DNA of 64,000 nt from Puia dinghuensis (GCF_014642875.1 NZ_BMJC01000001.1:1903335-1967334); one strand, 5' to 3'. Positions 1 to 8,637 are shown, counted from the stretch's first letter. The notes: generated from the letters alone by a model not told the origin. A program made the numbers and translations.

Positions 1-197
1 TTGTTAAATTGGGTTAAGAAAAGATTAAAGAATCGACATTAGGCAACCCCGCCCCTGCAGAAGGAGATGTTCAATTGGTTGAAGTAAACAAAGTTGAAAT
101 TTGAACAAAGAAGATATGAGATCGGCAAGGTTCGCACAATCTTTTTGGGTCGATGAGCCTTTCATTCGAGTAGGATTCGGATCAATCCTGAACGAGA

Positions 198-863
198 TTA
201 ATGTTCAGTAGGAACATCTCCGTACATGAAAATGGGTCGGATGTTTTGATCGAGGATGATTAACTTGTTCTGGTGGAATACCCGGCCACAGTCTTCACAG
301 GCGCGCAAGCCATTCCATCCGCCCCCTTCTATTGGGGCCAATTCATTACCCTGTACGTCGCAGTAATAAAACCGGTTTTCATTTTTATTACCGCAAACGC
401 AGGTCCAGCCGAATTCCGAGCCGGGGGCGGTGTAGATGGATTCTTGTTTCCTATTTACCTGGAAGGGGAAAAATGCGGGCAGAACATGCAAATGTCGTGG
501 TAAAACGGTCAAAAACTGTTCTTCCGCGTTTATCACTAACACGGCCTCTTCTTCGACAGACCGGACAAGAACCGGCATAGTCAGCAAGGCGGGAAGACCT
601 TCGGACAGAATGTATTTTTTTGTCGGCCTTTCAATTTTCTTTTCCCGTTCTTTGTCCTGTTTGGTCAATTTCCATTCGCCGGTTGGTGGGAATGTTTTGG
701 GAAGGGGAAGAAGGTAATTTGGTGAGACAACTGCCTCCCATCCTTCAAAATTCCGGACTGTCATCGATTTTTTCGAAGTCGCTTTAATCATTACTGCCAT
801 TACAATGGAGGCGATCATGCCCTCGCCGATGATTACGGTTTCTGTTCTCGGAAACGCTCTCAT
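198..863 (-). CDS. hypothetical protein with C-terminal zinc-ribbon-like cysteines
   Basis: About 221 residues. I place the start at the ATG at 863 (MRAFPRTE...); the open frame runs further upstream to 932, but that part looks non-coding. The C-terminal third has two Cys-x-Cys or Cys-x-x-Cys pairs (CVCG, then ACEDCG) with another cysteine between them, which suggests a zinc ribbon. A hydrophobic stretch near residues 15-27 could be a short membrane segment or core helix. I do not recognise the family. It is the most downstream gene seen of the long minus-strand accessory block. Any function is open. Confidence 0.55.
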   Translation of the reverse strand: MRAFPRTETVIIGEGMIASIVMAVMIKATSKKSMTVRNFEGWEAVVSPNYLLPLPKTFPPTGEWKLTKQDKEREKKIERPTKKYILSEGLPALLTMPVLVRSVEEEAVLVINAEEQFLTVLPRHLHVLPAFFPFQVNRKQESIYTAPGSEFGWTCVCGNKNENRFYYCDVQGNELAPIEGGGWNGLRACEDCGRVFHQNKLIILDQNIRPIFMYGDVPTEH

Positions 864-958
864 GATGTTTTTTTTGTTGGTGAAAAATGTTTGTTGGTTT
901 AAATGCCGTCCAATAGAGAATGATCTAGTCACCCTGCAATGGGAAATGCCGAAACGGT

Positions 959-1702
959 TTATTGATTATGTGCTAAGGGGAAAGCATTTAGAGCGAATGC
1001 ACATAGTTGTGCGGTTTCCTCTTTGAACCTTTTGCACCCGGCCTGGAAATAGTCTTTATCTATCTCCCATCCCCAGTAAGAAAAGCCTAAATGATAAGCG
1101 GCGATTCGAGAAGACTGGCTACCCATGTGGGTATCCAGGATTTTGTTACATCCGATTCCATATTTGTTCAGTAGCCAGCGATACAGGGCAATTGGCTTTT
1201 GGGTTGGGTGAATCCTTTTTTCGTTGAGCTGAACGTTTCCTTGTTTCCTCATGCCTTTTGTTATACTTTCACCTTGCATCATGCCCCGCCACATATAGCG
1301 AACAAGGTCAATACGCTCATTTCCAGAATAGAAGGCGATTTCGCACGCGCATTGATCTCCGCCATGGTTGACTTTATCCCAAACGATCCGGCCTTTGCCA
1401 AAAGAAGGAAAATGATTTTCGCCCCAAATGATTTGCTCCTTACTCACACGGAATAATTCGTGGAAATATTCCGGCAAGGGACTGCAATTATCCCAATTCT
1501 TTTTTGAGTAGCCGGGATCCCGTACCAGCCGCTTGCTTCCATTTTTTTGAATAGCGAAACCGGTCCTGCACTTACCACCGTGTTCTTTGATCCCATAAGG
1601 TGGATCAACAATTGCCAGGTCAAAGAATTTATCTGGAAAGCGAGCCATTCCGATCATGCAGTCTTCGTTAAATGCTTTGCTGATTTTCTTCCCTGTGTTC
1701 AT
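959..1702 (-). CDS. DNA adenine or cytosine-N4 methyltransferase (beta-class order)
   Basis: About 247 residues from the ATG at 1702; an upstream ATG at 1744 is also possible. Motif IV, DPPY, lies at residues 33-36, and a motif I-like LDTHMGS lies near the C-terminus after an HPTQKP box. This is the IV-before-I order of small N6-adenine or N4-cytosine methyltransferases of phages and ICEs. The HPTQKP and DxxxGS pair is typical of the S-adenosylmethionine site. No restriction endonuclease lies beside it, so it is likely an orphan methylase that protects or marks the element. The chemistry is confident; the target base and sequence cannot be read. Confidence 0.85.
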   Translation of the reverse strand: MNTGKKISKAFNEDCMIGMARFPDKFFDLAIVDPPYGIKEHGGKCRTGFAIQKNGSKRLVRDPGYSKKNWDNCSPLPEYFHELFRVSKEQIIWGENHFPSFGKGRIVWDKVNHGGDQCACEIAFYSGNERIDLVRYMWRGMMQGESITKGMRKQGNVQLNEKRIHPTQKPIALYRWLLNKYGIGCNKILDTHMGSQSSRIAAYHLGFSYWGWEIDKDYFQAGCKRFKEETAQLCAFALNAFPLAHNQ

Positions 1703-1746
1703 ATTCGACTCCGATTTACTATGATTTTTGAGGAGTGGTTTCATAC

Positions 1747-2223
1747 TTATTCGGTGTATGGAAGATTGTCGATTGATTTGTCACCCGTGGATAGTTCGAC
1801 CGGTTCGATCACCGAGGGGTTTTGGAAGATGGAAGCGAATATTTCCTTGATTTCGGCCTCGGTCAACTTCCGTTCACAGGGAAAGGCCTTGTAGTTATCT
1901 GAAAGTTCGATTTCCTCTTCGGATCGGTATTGCATGGCCACTACAAAGCCTACATGGTCTTTGGCAACCCACAATGACAACATCATGTCCTCTTCTGTTA
2001 CCTCCCCGATGATCACATGGTAATAGTTGGTGTAGCGTCCCGTTTCTTTCTGCTGCAAGATGTCGGGGTCTTCGAATTCAATCGTTGCCAGCCGGTTGTA
2101 TGTCATGGGCGTTGTTATCGTAACCCAGGTCGCGAGGAGGGAAGATCGACCAATGGCCGTAAGGTTGTCTTTGTTGTACATCGTCATTTGGGGAGTGAGG
2201 ATGAATTTAATAGTCGCTTGCAT
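1747..2223 (-). CDS. hypothetical protein, copy 1 of a three-member tandem family
   Basis: About 158 residues from the ATG at 2223 (MQATIKF); the longer open frame to 2262 adds a poor N-terminus. By eye it aligns along its length with the next upstream gene. Shared blocks are a DPDILQQ or DPNILQQ motif, a following VIIG or VIGY strand, a tryptophan-containing LSLW or LTFW strand, and a C-terminal helix ending in FQNP or FEHP. No known domain is recognised. The family sits directly downstream of the PRTRC ThiF gene. Function unknown. Confidence 0.6.
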   Translation of the reverse strand: MQATIKFILTPQMTMYNKDNLTAIGRSSLLATWVTITTPMTYNRLATIEFEDPDILQQKETGRYTNYYHVIIGEVTEEDMMLSLWVAKDHVGFVVAMQYRSEEEIELSDNYKAFPCERKLTEAEIKEIFASIFQNPSVIEPVELSTGDKSIDNLPYTE

Positions 2224-2262
2224 GTTTTTGTTTTTGAATATGAAGTATTGAAAGGGGAGCAT

Positions 2263-2700
2263 TTATATATGCCGGTTGATTCCAATGGCCCTGTCTTCGG
2301 GGTGCTCGAAAAGGTGTTGGAAGACTTTGCGCACCTGCCCATCGGAAAGTTTTTTAATAAATCTTGTCGCTTTGTATGAAGGGGTAATCCAGACCGTTTT
2401 GTCCGAACCGAAGGCGATGCCAATTGGTAAACCGTCGCCTTTGTCCATCCAGAATGTCAGCCAAAACTCCTTCTCATCCTGGTATCCGATGACAAGATGG
2501 TCAAATTCTGTTTTCTCCCCGTGGTCGTGCTGTTGAAGGATGTTTGGGTCGTCGAACGATACGCGGACGAGAATGTTGATCGGCTTATGTAGGCGTTCCG
2601 AAATCTCGTCGGCAAATCCCATTGGCGACATCCCGGCGCGCAGGTTACCGTTCTTGTAGTGCAAAAGTGGTTGAATTCGAAATTTGAATTTCTTTGGCAT
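2263..2700 (-). CDS. hypothetical protein, copy 2 of a three-member tandem family
   Basis: About 145 residues from the ATG at 2700 (MPKKFKFRIQ). It is a paralogue of the neighbouring gene that ends at 1747, sharing the FDDPNILQQ block, a hydrophobic strand pair and the terminal helix ending FEHP. The frame is open upstream to 3096 without a stop, so the remains of a third copy read into it in frame. The coding part proper is best taken from 2700, where similarity to the sister copy begins. It follows the PRTRC cassette on the same strand. Function unknown. Confidence 0.6.
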   Translation of the reverse strand: MPKKFKFRIQPLLHYKNGNLRAGMSPMGFADEISERLHKPINILVRVSFDDPNILQQHDHGEKTEFDHLVIGYQDEKEFWLTFWMDKGDGLPIGIAFGSDKTVWITPSYKATRFIKKLSDGQVRKVFQHLFEHPEDRAIGINRHI

Positions 2701-2703
2701 GGC

Positions 2704-3244
2704 GTGTACTTTTATGAAAAAAAATAATAGCAGGTCCTTGTCCCTTGGATCACGGTGTTGTTCGATGTGTTCAATTGCCGGTAATCTGCTTTGCTGTTGG
2801 ATATTTTCGACGGATGATTTTTTGCCAAGGGGAAAAAGGATATCCGGATTTTTATACAGTTCGTCAAAGAGCTCCTGAAGATGGGCTGTTGGCGACATCT
2901 GAATATCGAATGGGTTCCTTTCGTAGGCCTGTGCAAGCGTTGGGGTCAGCCGTTTGGCGGAGCAGATGACGAAGTCATGGAAAAGGAAAATGAACCCATT
3001 GACAGATCCAACTATTGTCGCAGGCCTGGACTGTCGGGAAATAAAAGAGCTGGTTGGTTTGTGCTCATTGATGCGGCTGAAAGCGTGGTGCGTCAAGGAA
3101 CTCTACGATCGCAACCCGGTGAAACGAGAAATGGTCAAAATCGTCGATGAGGGTGTCGGCGACGTATTCGGCGTGCCATTGGCTGTCAGTGGTTTCTTCC
3201 GCGGCGTTTTTCCGGGGTGGAATGCGAAAATGTTGGTGCGACAT
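2704..3244 (-). pseudogene. frameshifted third copy of the tandem hypothetical family
   Basis: Two frames together resemble the two downstream paralogues. The first starts at an ATG at 3244 (MSHQHFRIPP...), includes RVAIVEFLDAPRFQ and hits a TGA near 3069. RVAIVEFLDAPRFQ aligns with the RLATIEFEDPDILQ of copy 1. The second frame carries on at the matching place and ends in LQELFDELYKNP, aligning with the C-terminal helix of the sisters. Joining them needs one frame change near 3070-3080. The alignment is by eye and similarity is moderate. The alternative is two unrelated short reading frames. Confidence 0.45.
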
Positions 3245-3297
3245 GGAAATTGTTTTTTGGTAACAAATAAAAGCACTTTGCCTTGGCCGTCGAACGC

Positions 3298-4134
3298 TTA
3301 AGCGGCCTTTCGGGGCTCCAACGGGATGCGGACGGTGTTCCCGTTTTCGAGATTGATGAATTCACCCCGGTAATCGGTTAACCCCTCACTGATCAATGTC
3401 CACAGTAAGCGGCATCCGTGCAGAGCCATTTCGGAGTTGATGAATAGATCTTGCCGGTGCAAGGATTCTCGTGCAGAGCAGGAAGGCGTGTTGTCTTCTT
3501 TAATGGTTTGGAGCTCTTCCCGGAATTCTTCCGTAAAGAGGGGCAAGGATGGCGTCGTTATAAATTTCTTGGAGGTCGGTTGGAAAACATTCTCCAACGT
3601 GGACAATACAAACTGGCCGGTTCGTTTGTCGTTGCCCAGGTCCATCCAGTACACGGGCTTTTTGTTGTTGAACCCGAATTCATCTATCTGTGATTTCAAC
3701 ACCGATTCGACCGCAAACCTACTTTTTACGGTGTCCACGCAGCTTATCGTGAAGGAGGCAGACAGGTAAGGCTTGAGCGAGTGTTGGTGGTCGGGATGAA
3801 AAGGCAACAAAATCGCTTGCCAATGGGTACCATAGAAGCGGTTGATCCGGTTGATCAAGGTGACGGCTTTGGAGGATCCTACTTCCGCATGGGCAAAGCG
3901 TTGCCGGCCCCGGTTGTGATTGACAACGGTGTCGTCATCAAACGCCCGGACGGTGAGGCCGGAATGCCCGAGACTAAGAAGCGCCTGGTTCATATCCGCG
4001 AGATTGCTCAATACATGGCTGCCGGTCCCTCCGGTTCCGATGACGTTGACGGTAATGGGGTGGACCGTCTGTGCGATGCCGCGGTCAAGGTAGTGGACGA
4101 TTTTTTTGGTTTTTTTACGCCATGACCATTTCAT
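3298..4134 (-). CDS. PRTRC system ThiF-family (E1-like) protein
   Basis: 278 residues. The N-terminal Rossmann nucleotide-binding loop GTGGTGSH is at residues 33-40. It is followed by the E1-type DDDTVVNHNRGRQ region (residues 66-78) and a cysteine in NTPSCSARES (Cys219), which is where ThiF, MoeB and E1 enzymes carry their catalytic cysteine. E1-like enzymes adenylate the C-terminal glycine of a beta-grasp protein. Here the likely substrate is PRTRC protein C, encoded two genes upstream. The gene overlaps protein B by 4 bp (ATGA-type), indicating translational coupling. The family assignment is firm; the substrate is inferred from the cassette. Confidence 0.9.
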   Translation of the reverse strand: MKWSWRKKTKKIVHYLDRGIAQTVHPITVNVIGTGGTGSHVLSNLADMNQALLSLGHSGLTVRAFDDDTVVNHNRGRQRFAHAEVGSSKAVTLINRINRFYGTHWQAILLPFHPDHQHSLKPYLSASFTISCVDTVKSRFAVESVLKSQIDEFGFNNKKPVYWMDLGNDKRTGQFVLSTLENVFQPTSKKFITTPSLPLFTEEFREELQTIKEDNTPSCSARESLHRQDLFINSEMALHGCRLLWTLISEGLTDYRGEFINLENGNTVRIPLEPRKAA

Positions 4135-4841
4135 ACAATGTCTTTCAGTTTAAGTGTTGTTTGTCGAAGGACTTTGGTTGGGAATTTTGCATTTTCCTTG
4201 ATTTGCCTTTTCCAAAATTTGTCGAGCGCTCCGGTAACCGGTGAGAACCCGTAAAGCTGTGAGGTGAAAGCCGATTTAAAAAAATAGTCTTCCCAGGTCT
4301 GGACAAACTCTTGTAAACTGGCTGTTTCGGGGATGTTGATTTCGACGGTTCCCATGCAGACAAGTCCCGAGGCGTCCACATTGAAAAACGGGGCATAACA
4401 GAGGGGTGTGTCCAGAGTGGGGCGTTTGGTTCCTCGCACGGCAAAAAGAAGTAATTGTTTACGGCTCGCTTTCCAGATCAAGGAAGGGATATAGGCTTGC
4501 CCCGAGGGTATTTTGTGGGCTTTGAAATCCAATGTTTGTAGCTTCGGGGGGGTATACCAGATGGCTCCGCCGGCGCCTATCAGTTTCATGGAAAGGATAT
4601 TTTCCGGGATGAGCCCGTCCAGGTGAAGGAAGGGCTTGGTTTGACCGGCCGCGGACAGGGTTTCCAGGAACAGTGCGGACTCGTTTTCCGAAAAAGGATG
4701 AAAGTTGATCGGGGTCCGGTCCGGGGAAAGATCAAACGTTTCCACGTAAGCGTCCCCCATGGGATTTTGCTGGTTGATATGAATAAGAATCCCTTTGAAC
4801 GGTTTGAATACTTCGTTGAAGTCTTCGGTACAGTTTCTCAT
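4131..4841 (-). CDS. PRTRC system protein B (E2-like candidate)
   Basis: 236 residues, overlapping ThiF and protein F by 4 bp on each side. Residues 149-164 (YAPFFNVDASGLVCMG) closely follow the pattern of ubiquitin E2 enzymes, in which an HPN...G.(I/V)C block carries the catalytic cysteine. Here that would be Cys162. Comparative-genomics work has proposed that the PRTRC cassette is a ubiquitin-like conjugation system, and this motif fits that view. Placement between E1-like ThiF and protein F is the usual Bacteroidota cassette order. I am confident of the family name; the E2 activity is inference from the motif. Confidence 0.85.
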   Translation of the reverse strand: MRNCTEDFNEVFKPFKGILIHINQQNPMGDAYVETFDLSPDRTPINFHPFSENESALFLETLSAAGQTKPFLHLDGLIPENILSMKLIGAGGAIWYTPPKLQTLDFKAHKIPSGQAYIPSLIWKASRKQLLLFAVRGTKRPTLDTPLCYAPFFNVDASGLVCMGTVEINIPETASLQEFVQTWEDYFFKSAFTSQLYGFSPVTGALDKFWKRQIKENAKFPTKVLRQTTLKLKDIV

Positions 4842-5991
4842 TCGATGGTATTTAGGTAGATGATGACTTTCAAATACATGTCGAAAAAATCCTTTTCAAA
4901 ATCCAAGTTGAGGGTAATAGACGACTGGGGTTTGTCGAAGAGCTGGCAATTGATCGGGGGTACCATGCCAGGCATGTCTCCGAGGTCGTTTTCAATCCAA
5001 TCCACCAAGCATCTGCCGATGTCGTCAAATTTGCGCCACACGAATGCGAAATATTGATCGGGTTTCAGAGGTCTGGGGTCTGCGGAACTGGGATCTCTCT
5101 CTTCCTCTTCCGGGAGAATATCGAAATGAATGCTGTCCAATATAGATCGGGATCCATGCCGGGTATAGAGTTGGAGGGCAGCGGATGCGGCTTCGTGCAG
5201 TTGGTGATCGTGGGTTCCTACGGCACGGAACCGATCAAATACCTGTTGAAATTCGGCGAGGTGAGCTGGGTTCTTTAGGTATCTTTCGACAACAAATGCG
5301 CGATGGTCCATGGAATCGAGTTCCCCGATCTGTTTCGCACAAAAATTGTAATAGGCGTCCTCGACAATGTATTGGTAAAATTTGTTTGCCTGAAACTCTT
5401 CGTGAGTAAAGAATGGGATGTGGTGAACTTGTGCGAGATACGAAAGAACGCTGCCTAGCAACCGCATTCGATGCCTTCTTCCCCTGGCCTGCAGCATCCG
5501 ATCGAAGGGATAAAGGGACGCAAAATAAAAGTCTGGGGCAATCGGCAAGGAGATACAGGTTGTCAGGGTTGCCAGATGTGTATCGTCATTCAGGATAAAC
5601 AACGTTGTCTGGTCGTCGATCTCCTTTATGCACCTTGCCGCTTCCTGCCACGCCTGATAGACATTCTGGGGATAAGGTAATTGGCAGCGATCAAAGGGGG
5701 CAAATCCGTATAACTGGCTTAAAAAAGAAAGGGAGTCAAAAAACTCTCTCTCTTTTCGTCGCCATTGGTCGTAACAAGTTGCTTCGTCCGATAGCAGGAC
5801 GGGAAATTGGAAACAGGTCAGACCATCGGCAGCAGGCCAATCGGGGCGCTTCGGATTGTGTCCTGGCGTATTTCGCCTTCGGATTTTTCCCGATTTAGTT
5901 CGTGTGCAAATTCCGCCCAGACTTTGAACTGTTCGGTCGGATGTTGCGCGGCGTGGATAATCTTGCATTTTCTTGATTTTTTGGTTTTCAT
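4838..5991 (-). pseudogene. PRTRC system protein F, apparently frameshifted near its N-terminus
   Basis: The body of the protein (about 4838-5830, starting near LTCFQFPVLLSDEA) is a long clean frame in the position of PRTRC F. The natural start is the ATG at 5991, only 2 bases after the stop of protein C. From there a protein-like frame (MKTKKSRK... to IGLLPMV) ends at a TGA at 5818-5820, while the body lies in another frame. Extending the body frame upstream gives an arginine-rich, non-protein-like sequence. So one frame change between about 5820 and 5850 seems to split the gene. Sequencing error, true inactivation and programmed frameshifting are all possible. Confidence 0.6.
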
Positions 5992-5993
5992 GG

Positions 5994-6215
5994 CTATCCC
6001 TTTGTGCCGATGGAGGAGGAAAATTCATAGACGTGCTCGTCGTCTTTGACGAAGGGTTTTTGCACTTTTGCATTGGTCAGGATCGGGAATTGCTGCATGT
6101 AGTAGTTCTGCACGAGTTCCGGTGACCAGGTCGAATTAGGATCTGTGAGTTTGGTTTCCTTTCCGCCTTCTTTGATGACAAATACCCGTGGCAGTGTTAC
6201 GGAGATCAGTGACAT
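5994..6215 (-). CDS. PRTRC system protein C (ubiquitin-like candidate)
   Basis: 73 residues starting MSLISVTLPR and ending SSSIGTKG. Length and the terminal GTKG match PRTRC protein C. A small protein with a C-terminal glycine next to an E1-like ThiF and an E2-like protein B is what a ubiquitin-like modifier would look like, and PRTRC C has been proposed to be a beta-grasp modifier. The carboxyl end is exposed without processing, so no protease would be needed to mature it. Its stop lies 2 bases before the start of F. The family call is firm; the modifier role is inferred. Confidence 0.85.
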   Translation of the reverse strand: MSLISVTLPRVFVIKEGGKETKLTDPNSTWSPELVQNYYMQQFPILTNAKVQKPFVKDDEHVYEFSSSIGTKG

Positions 6216-6253
6216 ATTGTAGTGATTTTCGATTGTGAATGAATACGATGGGA

Positions 6254-6940
6254 TTATTCTTCAGGGTTTTCTTCGACTCCCCCTTCGCCGGGGTTTTCAT
6301 CCAGGTCCTCCGGATTGTCGAGTTCGTCAGGGATTTCTAAGCCGGTCCTGGCGCCCGAATCTTCGTCCGGTTCTTCGGCGGAAACGGTGTCTGTTCCGGT
6401 AGGTGTTTCTTCCGGTTGATCGAAGAGGTTAAAGCCGCCGTGTTTCGCTTTGAGTTCTTTCAGGCGAAGCTCTTTTTGTCCTACAAACCGACTGTTTACG
6501 GTCGCTTTTGTCAACACAGCAATGGCCTGTCCGATCTTGTTGTCGGCTACAAGCTCGTCCACCTTCTTCATCAGCTCTTCGAACTGTTTGGTAGCGGCGT
6601 CTTTCACGGGTGGCCGGGGTGTCGGGGTGCTACCGGGGTTTTTGATTCTCTCCTGTAGATTTCCCTTTTGTTCTTTTAGCTTTGTTTGGAATTCAGTGGC
6701 ATTTCGGAAAAAGTCTTCGGTTTCCAGTAAAGCCGGTTCGAGGCAGTTGAACAAGTCGTTGTCGAATTTCTCGGCTGTCCCTTTGAATTGTTTGGGGGGC
6801 AGGGCCGTCAGCGATTTGTCGGACAGGTCTGTCGGCTGGTGCTGGACGAGCACATTCAGGGTTTTATCGGCGTTTACGACAATGGTCAATTGCCACAGCC
6901 GTTTCGTTCCGTAGGAGGCGATCTGTTGGAAAAAGGACAT
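6254..6940 (-). CDS. PRTRC system protein E
   Basis: About 228 residues from the ATG at 6940 (MSFFQQIASYG). An N-terminal domain of about 60 residues ends in QFKGTAEKFD. It is followed by a helical region with a charged coiled-coil-like segment (residues 75-105), a proline-rich linker, a VDELVADNKIGQAI helix, and a strongly acidic tail rich in E, D and P. This is the usual architecture of PRTRC protein E, which opens the cassette E-C-F-B-ThiF. The N-terminal domain recurs in the broken gene upstream (6978-7502). The role of E is not known. Confidence 0.8.
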   Translation of the reverse strand: MSFFQQIASYGTKRLWQLTIVVNADKTLNVLVQHQPTDLSDKSLTALPPKQFKGTAEKFDNDLFNCLEPALLETEDFFRNATEFQTKLKEQKGNLQERIKNPGSTPTPRPPVKDAATKQFEELMKKVDELVADNKIGQAIAVLTKATVNSRFVGQKELRLKELKAKHGGFNLFDQPEETPTGTDTVSAEEPDEDSGARTGLEIPDELDNPEDLDENPGEGGVEENPEE

Positions 6941-6977
6941 AGTTGTTATTTTTGTATGTGAAAAGGCATGTGCTGTT

Positions 6978-7502
6978 TTAGAAAAGGTATCCCTTGGTAT
7001 CCAGGTATTCCATCCAGTCGTGAGCAACCTGGGCCTGGATGGATTTCAGGTATTTGTCCTCGGCAAGAATCCGTTTTCCTTTGATGGTAACACTGTCTTG
7101 CTAGATACCTTTGTTGTCGTTTCGGTAACGGGCCGGATAGATCTGTATGCAGCGGTCTATTCCGGTGTCCCACTTTTGCTCGGTGACAATAAAATGCATG
7201 AGGTGAGAAAAGTGGTGTTTCTCCGGTATGTCGACGATGCCGGCAGCAAACAGGAAGACCGGACTTCCTCCCACCGTCAATTTCTTTACTCTTGAGATGC
7301 GGAGCGTACGGCATCGGGGACGTTCGAGTTCTTCGGCCGTGCCGTTAAATTGAAGTGGCTGGATGCTGCGAAGAACCATGTTGGTGAGGTCGTTGGCATT
7401 CAGGGAATAACTGCCGATAATAAACTCGTTCTCGTCTACCAAGAAAGTAAAGGTCGATTGTACTTTCCTGCCGATTGCGGCGATTGGTTTGAAGAATGGC
7501 AT
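6978..7502 (-). pseudogene. chimeric gene (PRTRC E-like head, 9.8-kb family tail) with an in-frame TAG
   Basis: Residues 1-60 (MPFFKPIAAIG ... QFNGTAEELE) match the head of PRTRC protein E just downstream. From RISRVKKL on, the protein matches the gene at 9766-10158: LFAAGIV, HLMHF and IYPARYRND versus IYPACYRND. After RNDNKGI the frame meets TAG (7101-7103), then continues QDSVTIKG ... AEDKYL to a TAA at 6978. The paralogue reads RNDTTGTWQDSAMIKG, so the stop falls exactly on its tryptophan codon. A TGG-to-TAG change therefore seems to have truncated this copy. The truncated product would be 133 residues. Confidence 0.65.
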
Positions 7503-7527
7503 GGATGAATTTTTAGATATGAAAAGA

Positions 7528-8087
7528 TTAGTGGATTTCTAAGCGATGTACCCTTTTGTTTGCAGGTACTCGAGGGGATTCCGGTGCTGATTGCCGATTT
7601 TCCTCTTTCAATCGATCCTGTAGGACCTTTCTTCGAGTTTCATATATTTTGGACCTTAATCGGTCCAGCAGATCTTGCTTTGTGGGCGACAACTTCCTGG
7701 GAGCATGCATACGTTCCCAGTGATCCTCATGAAGGTAGTCTTGGAGCGTTTGGCAGCATACGTGGCGGCAAATTTCGTCCCAGTCGGAATTAAGTGGAGC
7801 GAGAAAAGTCCGCGTAAAGATATAGGCGGAGGCCTCCGGATAAGTCACGGTATATTCCTTCTTTTTGAGAGCAATGAGTCGTGCCATAGGTATGTGTTGG
7901 GTGACACATTTGGGGAGCAATTCGGCCCATTCGCTGGAGTACGTGACAACCGGTGTGTTAATAGCATCCGTCAGGTCGAATACGTGATCACGTGTAGCCT
8001 GATCAGATGAGTTTTCGGACGCTTTTGACGAGGAAGGTTCGGGTGCGAAAAGATCCTGCTGTATAAAAGTGAAAGATTCTTATTCAT
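7528..8087 (-). pseudogene. paralogue of the 19.8-kb gene, with a frameshift just after its start codon
   Basis: The frame resembles the intact gene at 19811-20401 throughout: QQDLFAPE, DHVFDLTDAINTP, W-x-x-x-x-x-P, then HWERMHAPRKLS and IYETRRKVL versus WEIMKAPKELS and IYTTRRAVV. It has no ATG of its own near the right place. The only well-placed ATG, at 8087 (MNKN), is one base out of register, with a TAA two codons before the conserved frame. Either one base was lost directly after the start, or translation begins at a non-ATG codon, for example the TTG at 7920, giving a shorter protein. Function unknown. Confidence 0.55.
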
Positions 8088-8253
8088 GACATGTAGGTTG
8101 GTGAAAAATGGGAGAATTTGGTATATAAGGGTTGCCACGGGGAAATCAAATGCGGTGGGGATCACTGCAACCAGCTTCGAATGGGGTGGAACCGTTTAGC
8201 GGCACCTGAAGAAAAGGGGCCTTTTCTAATTACCTACAACTTAGAATACCAGA

Positions 8254-8637
8254 TCATTGAAATAGTTGCTGTTGTATCAATATGTGCTGGCTCATATTGA
8301 GTTTATTGTACGGGGTCATATCTCGGTGAAGGGCTTCCACAGCGACGGTATGCATGTAGAGTGCTCGGTTGTTTATTTCAATGTCCTTTTCTGCCCAGGT
8401 TAGATGATAAGCCAGGTCCCTATATCTTGCCAGCAGTTCCTCTTCGGTCATGCGGAATGTCCGCTGAAACCACAGACGTTGATAGTACTTACCAATAATC
8501 TGCCATTCGCCAGAAAGCCTTTGAATAGTATCCCGACATATAGAATTATGGTAGTGCAGGTCCCTTCGCTTTTGTTCAGATAGCAGGTAGCCACTTAGGT
8601 CTTCGGAGGCATGATCGTTTTCACTGTTCATGTTCAT
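8254..8637 (-). CDS. hypothetical helical protein
   Basis: 127 residues; the ATG at 8631 is an equally good start. The sequence is hydrophilic and mostly helical, with a charged YRDLAYHLTWAEKDIEINNRALYMHTVAVEALH segment, shown here only by its character as a long amphipathic helix. It overlaps the end of the upstream gene by 17 bases, so the two are probably translated together. The 166 bases between this gene and the 7528-8087 pseudogene hold no gene but contain a 16-base perfect inverted repeat around 8214-8229. No family is recognised. Confidence 0.5.
   Translation of the reverse strand: MNMNSENDHASEDLSGYLLSEQKRRDLHYHNSICRDTIQRLSGEWQIIGKYYQRLWFQRTFRMTEEELLARYRDLAYHLTWAEKDIEINNRALYMHTVAVEALHRDMTPYNKLNMSQHILIQQQLFQ

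Noticed and set aside
1-197. A short plus-strand tail (about 21-104, ending QLVEVNKVEI) that looks protein-like
   Set aside because: Only about 26 codons with a stop before it and at the window edge, so it cannot be told from chance.
2954-3301. Plus-strand frame of 115 codons opposite the frameshifted third family copy
   Set aside because: The minus strand matches the sister genes in two frames, and the plus frame has no independent support.
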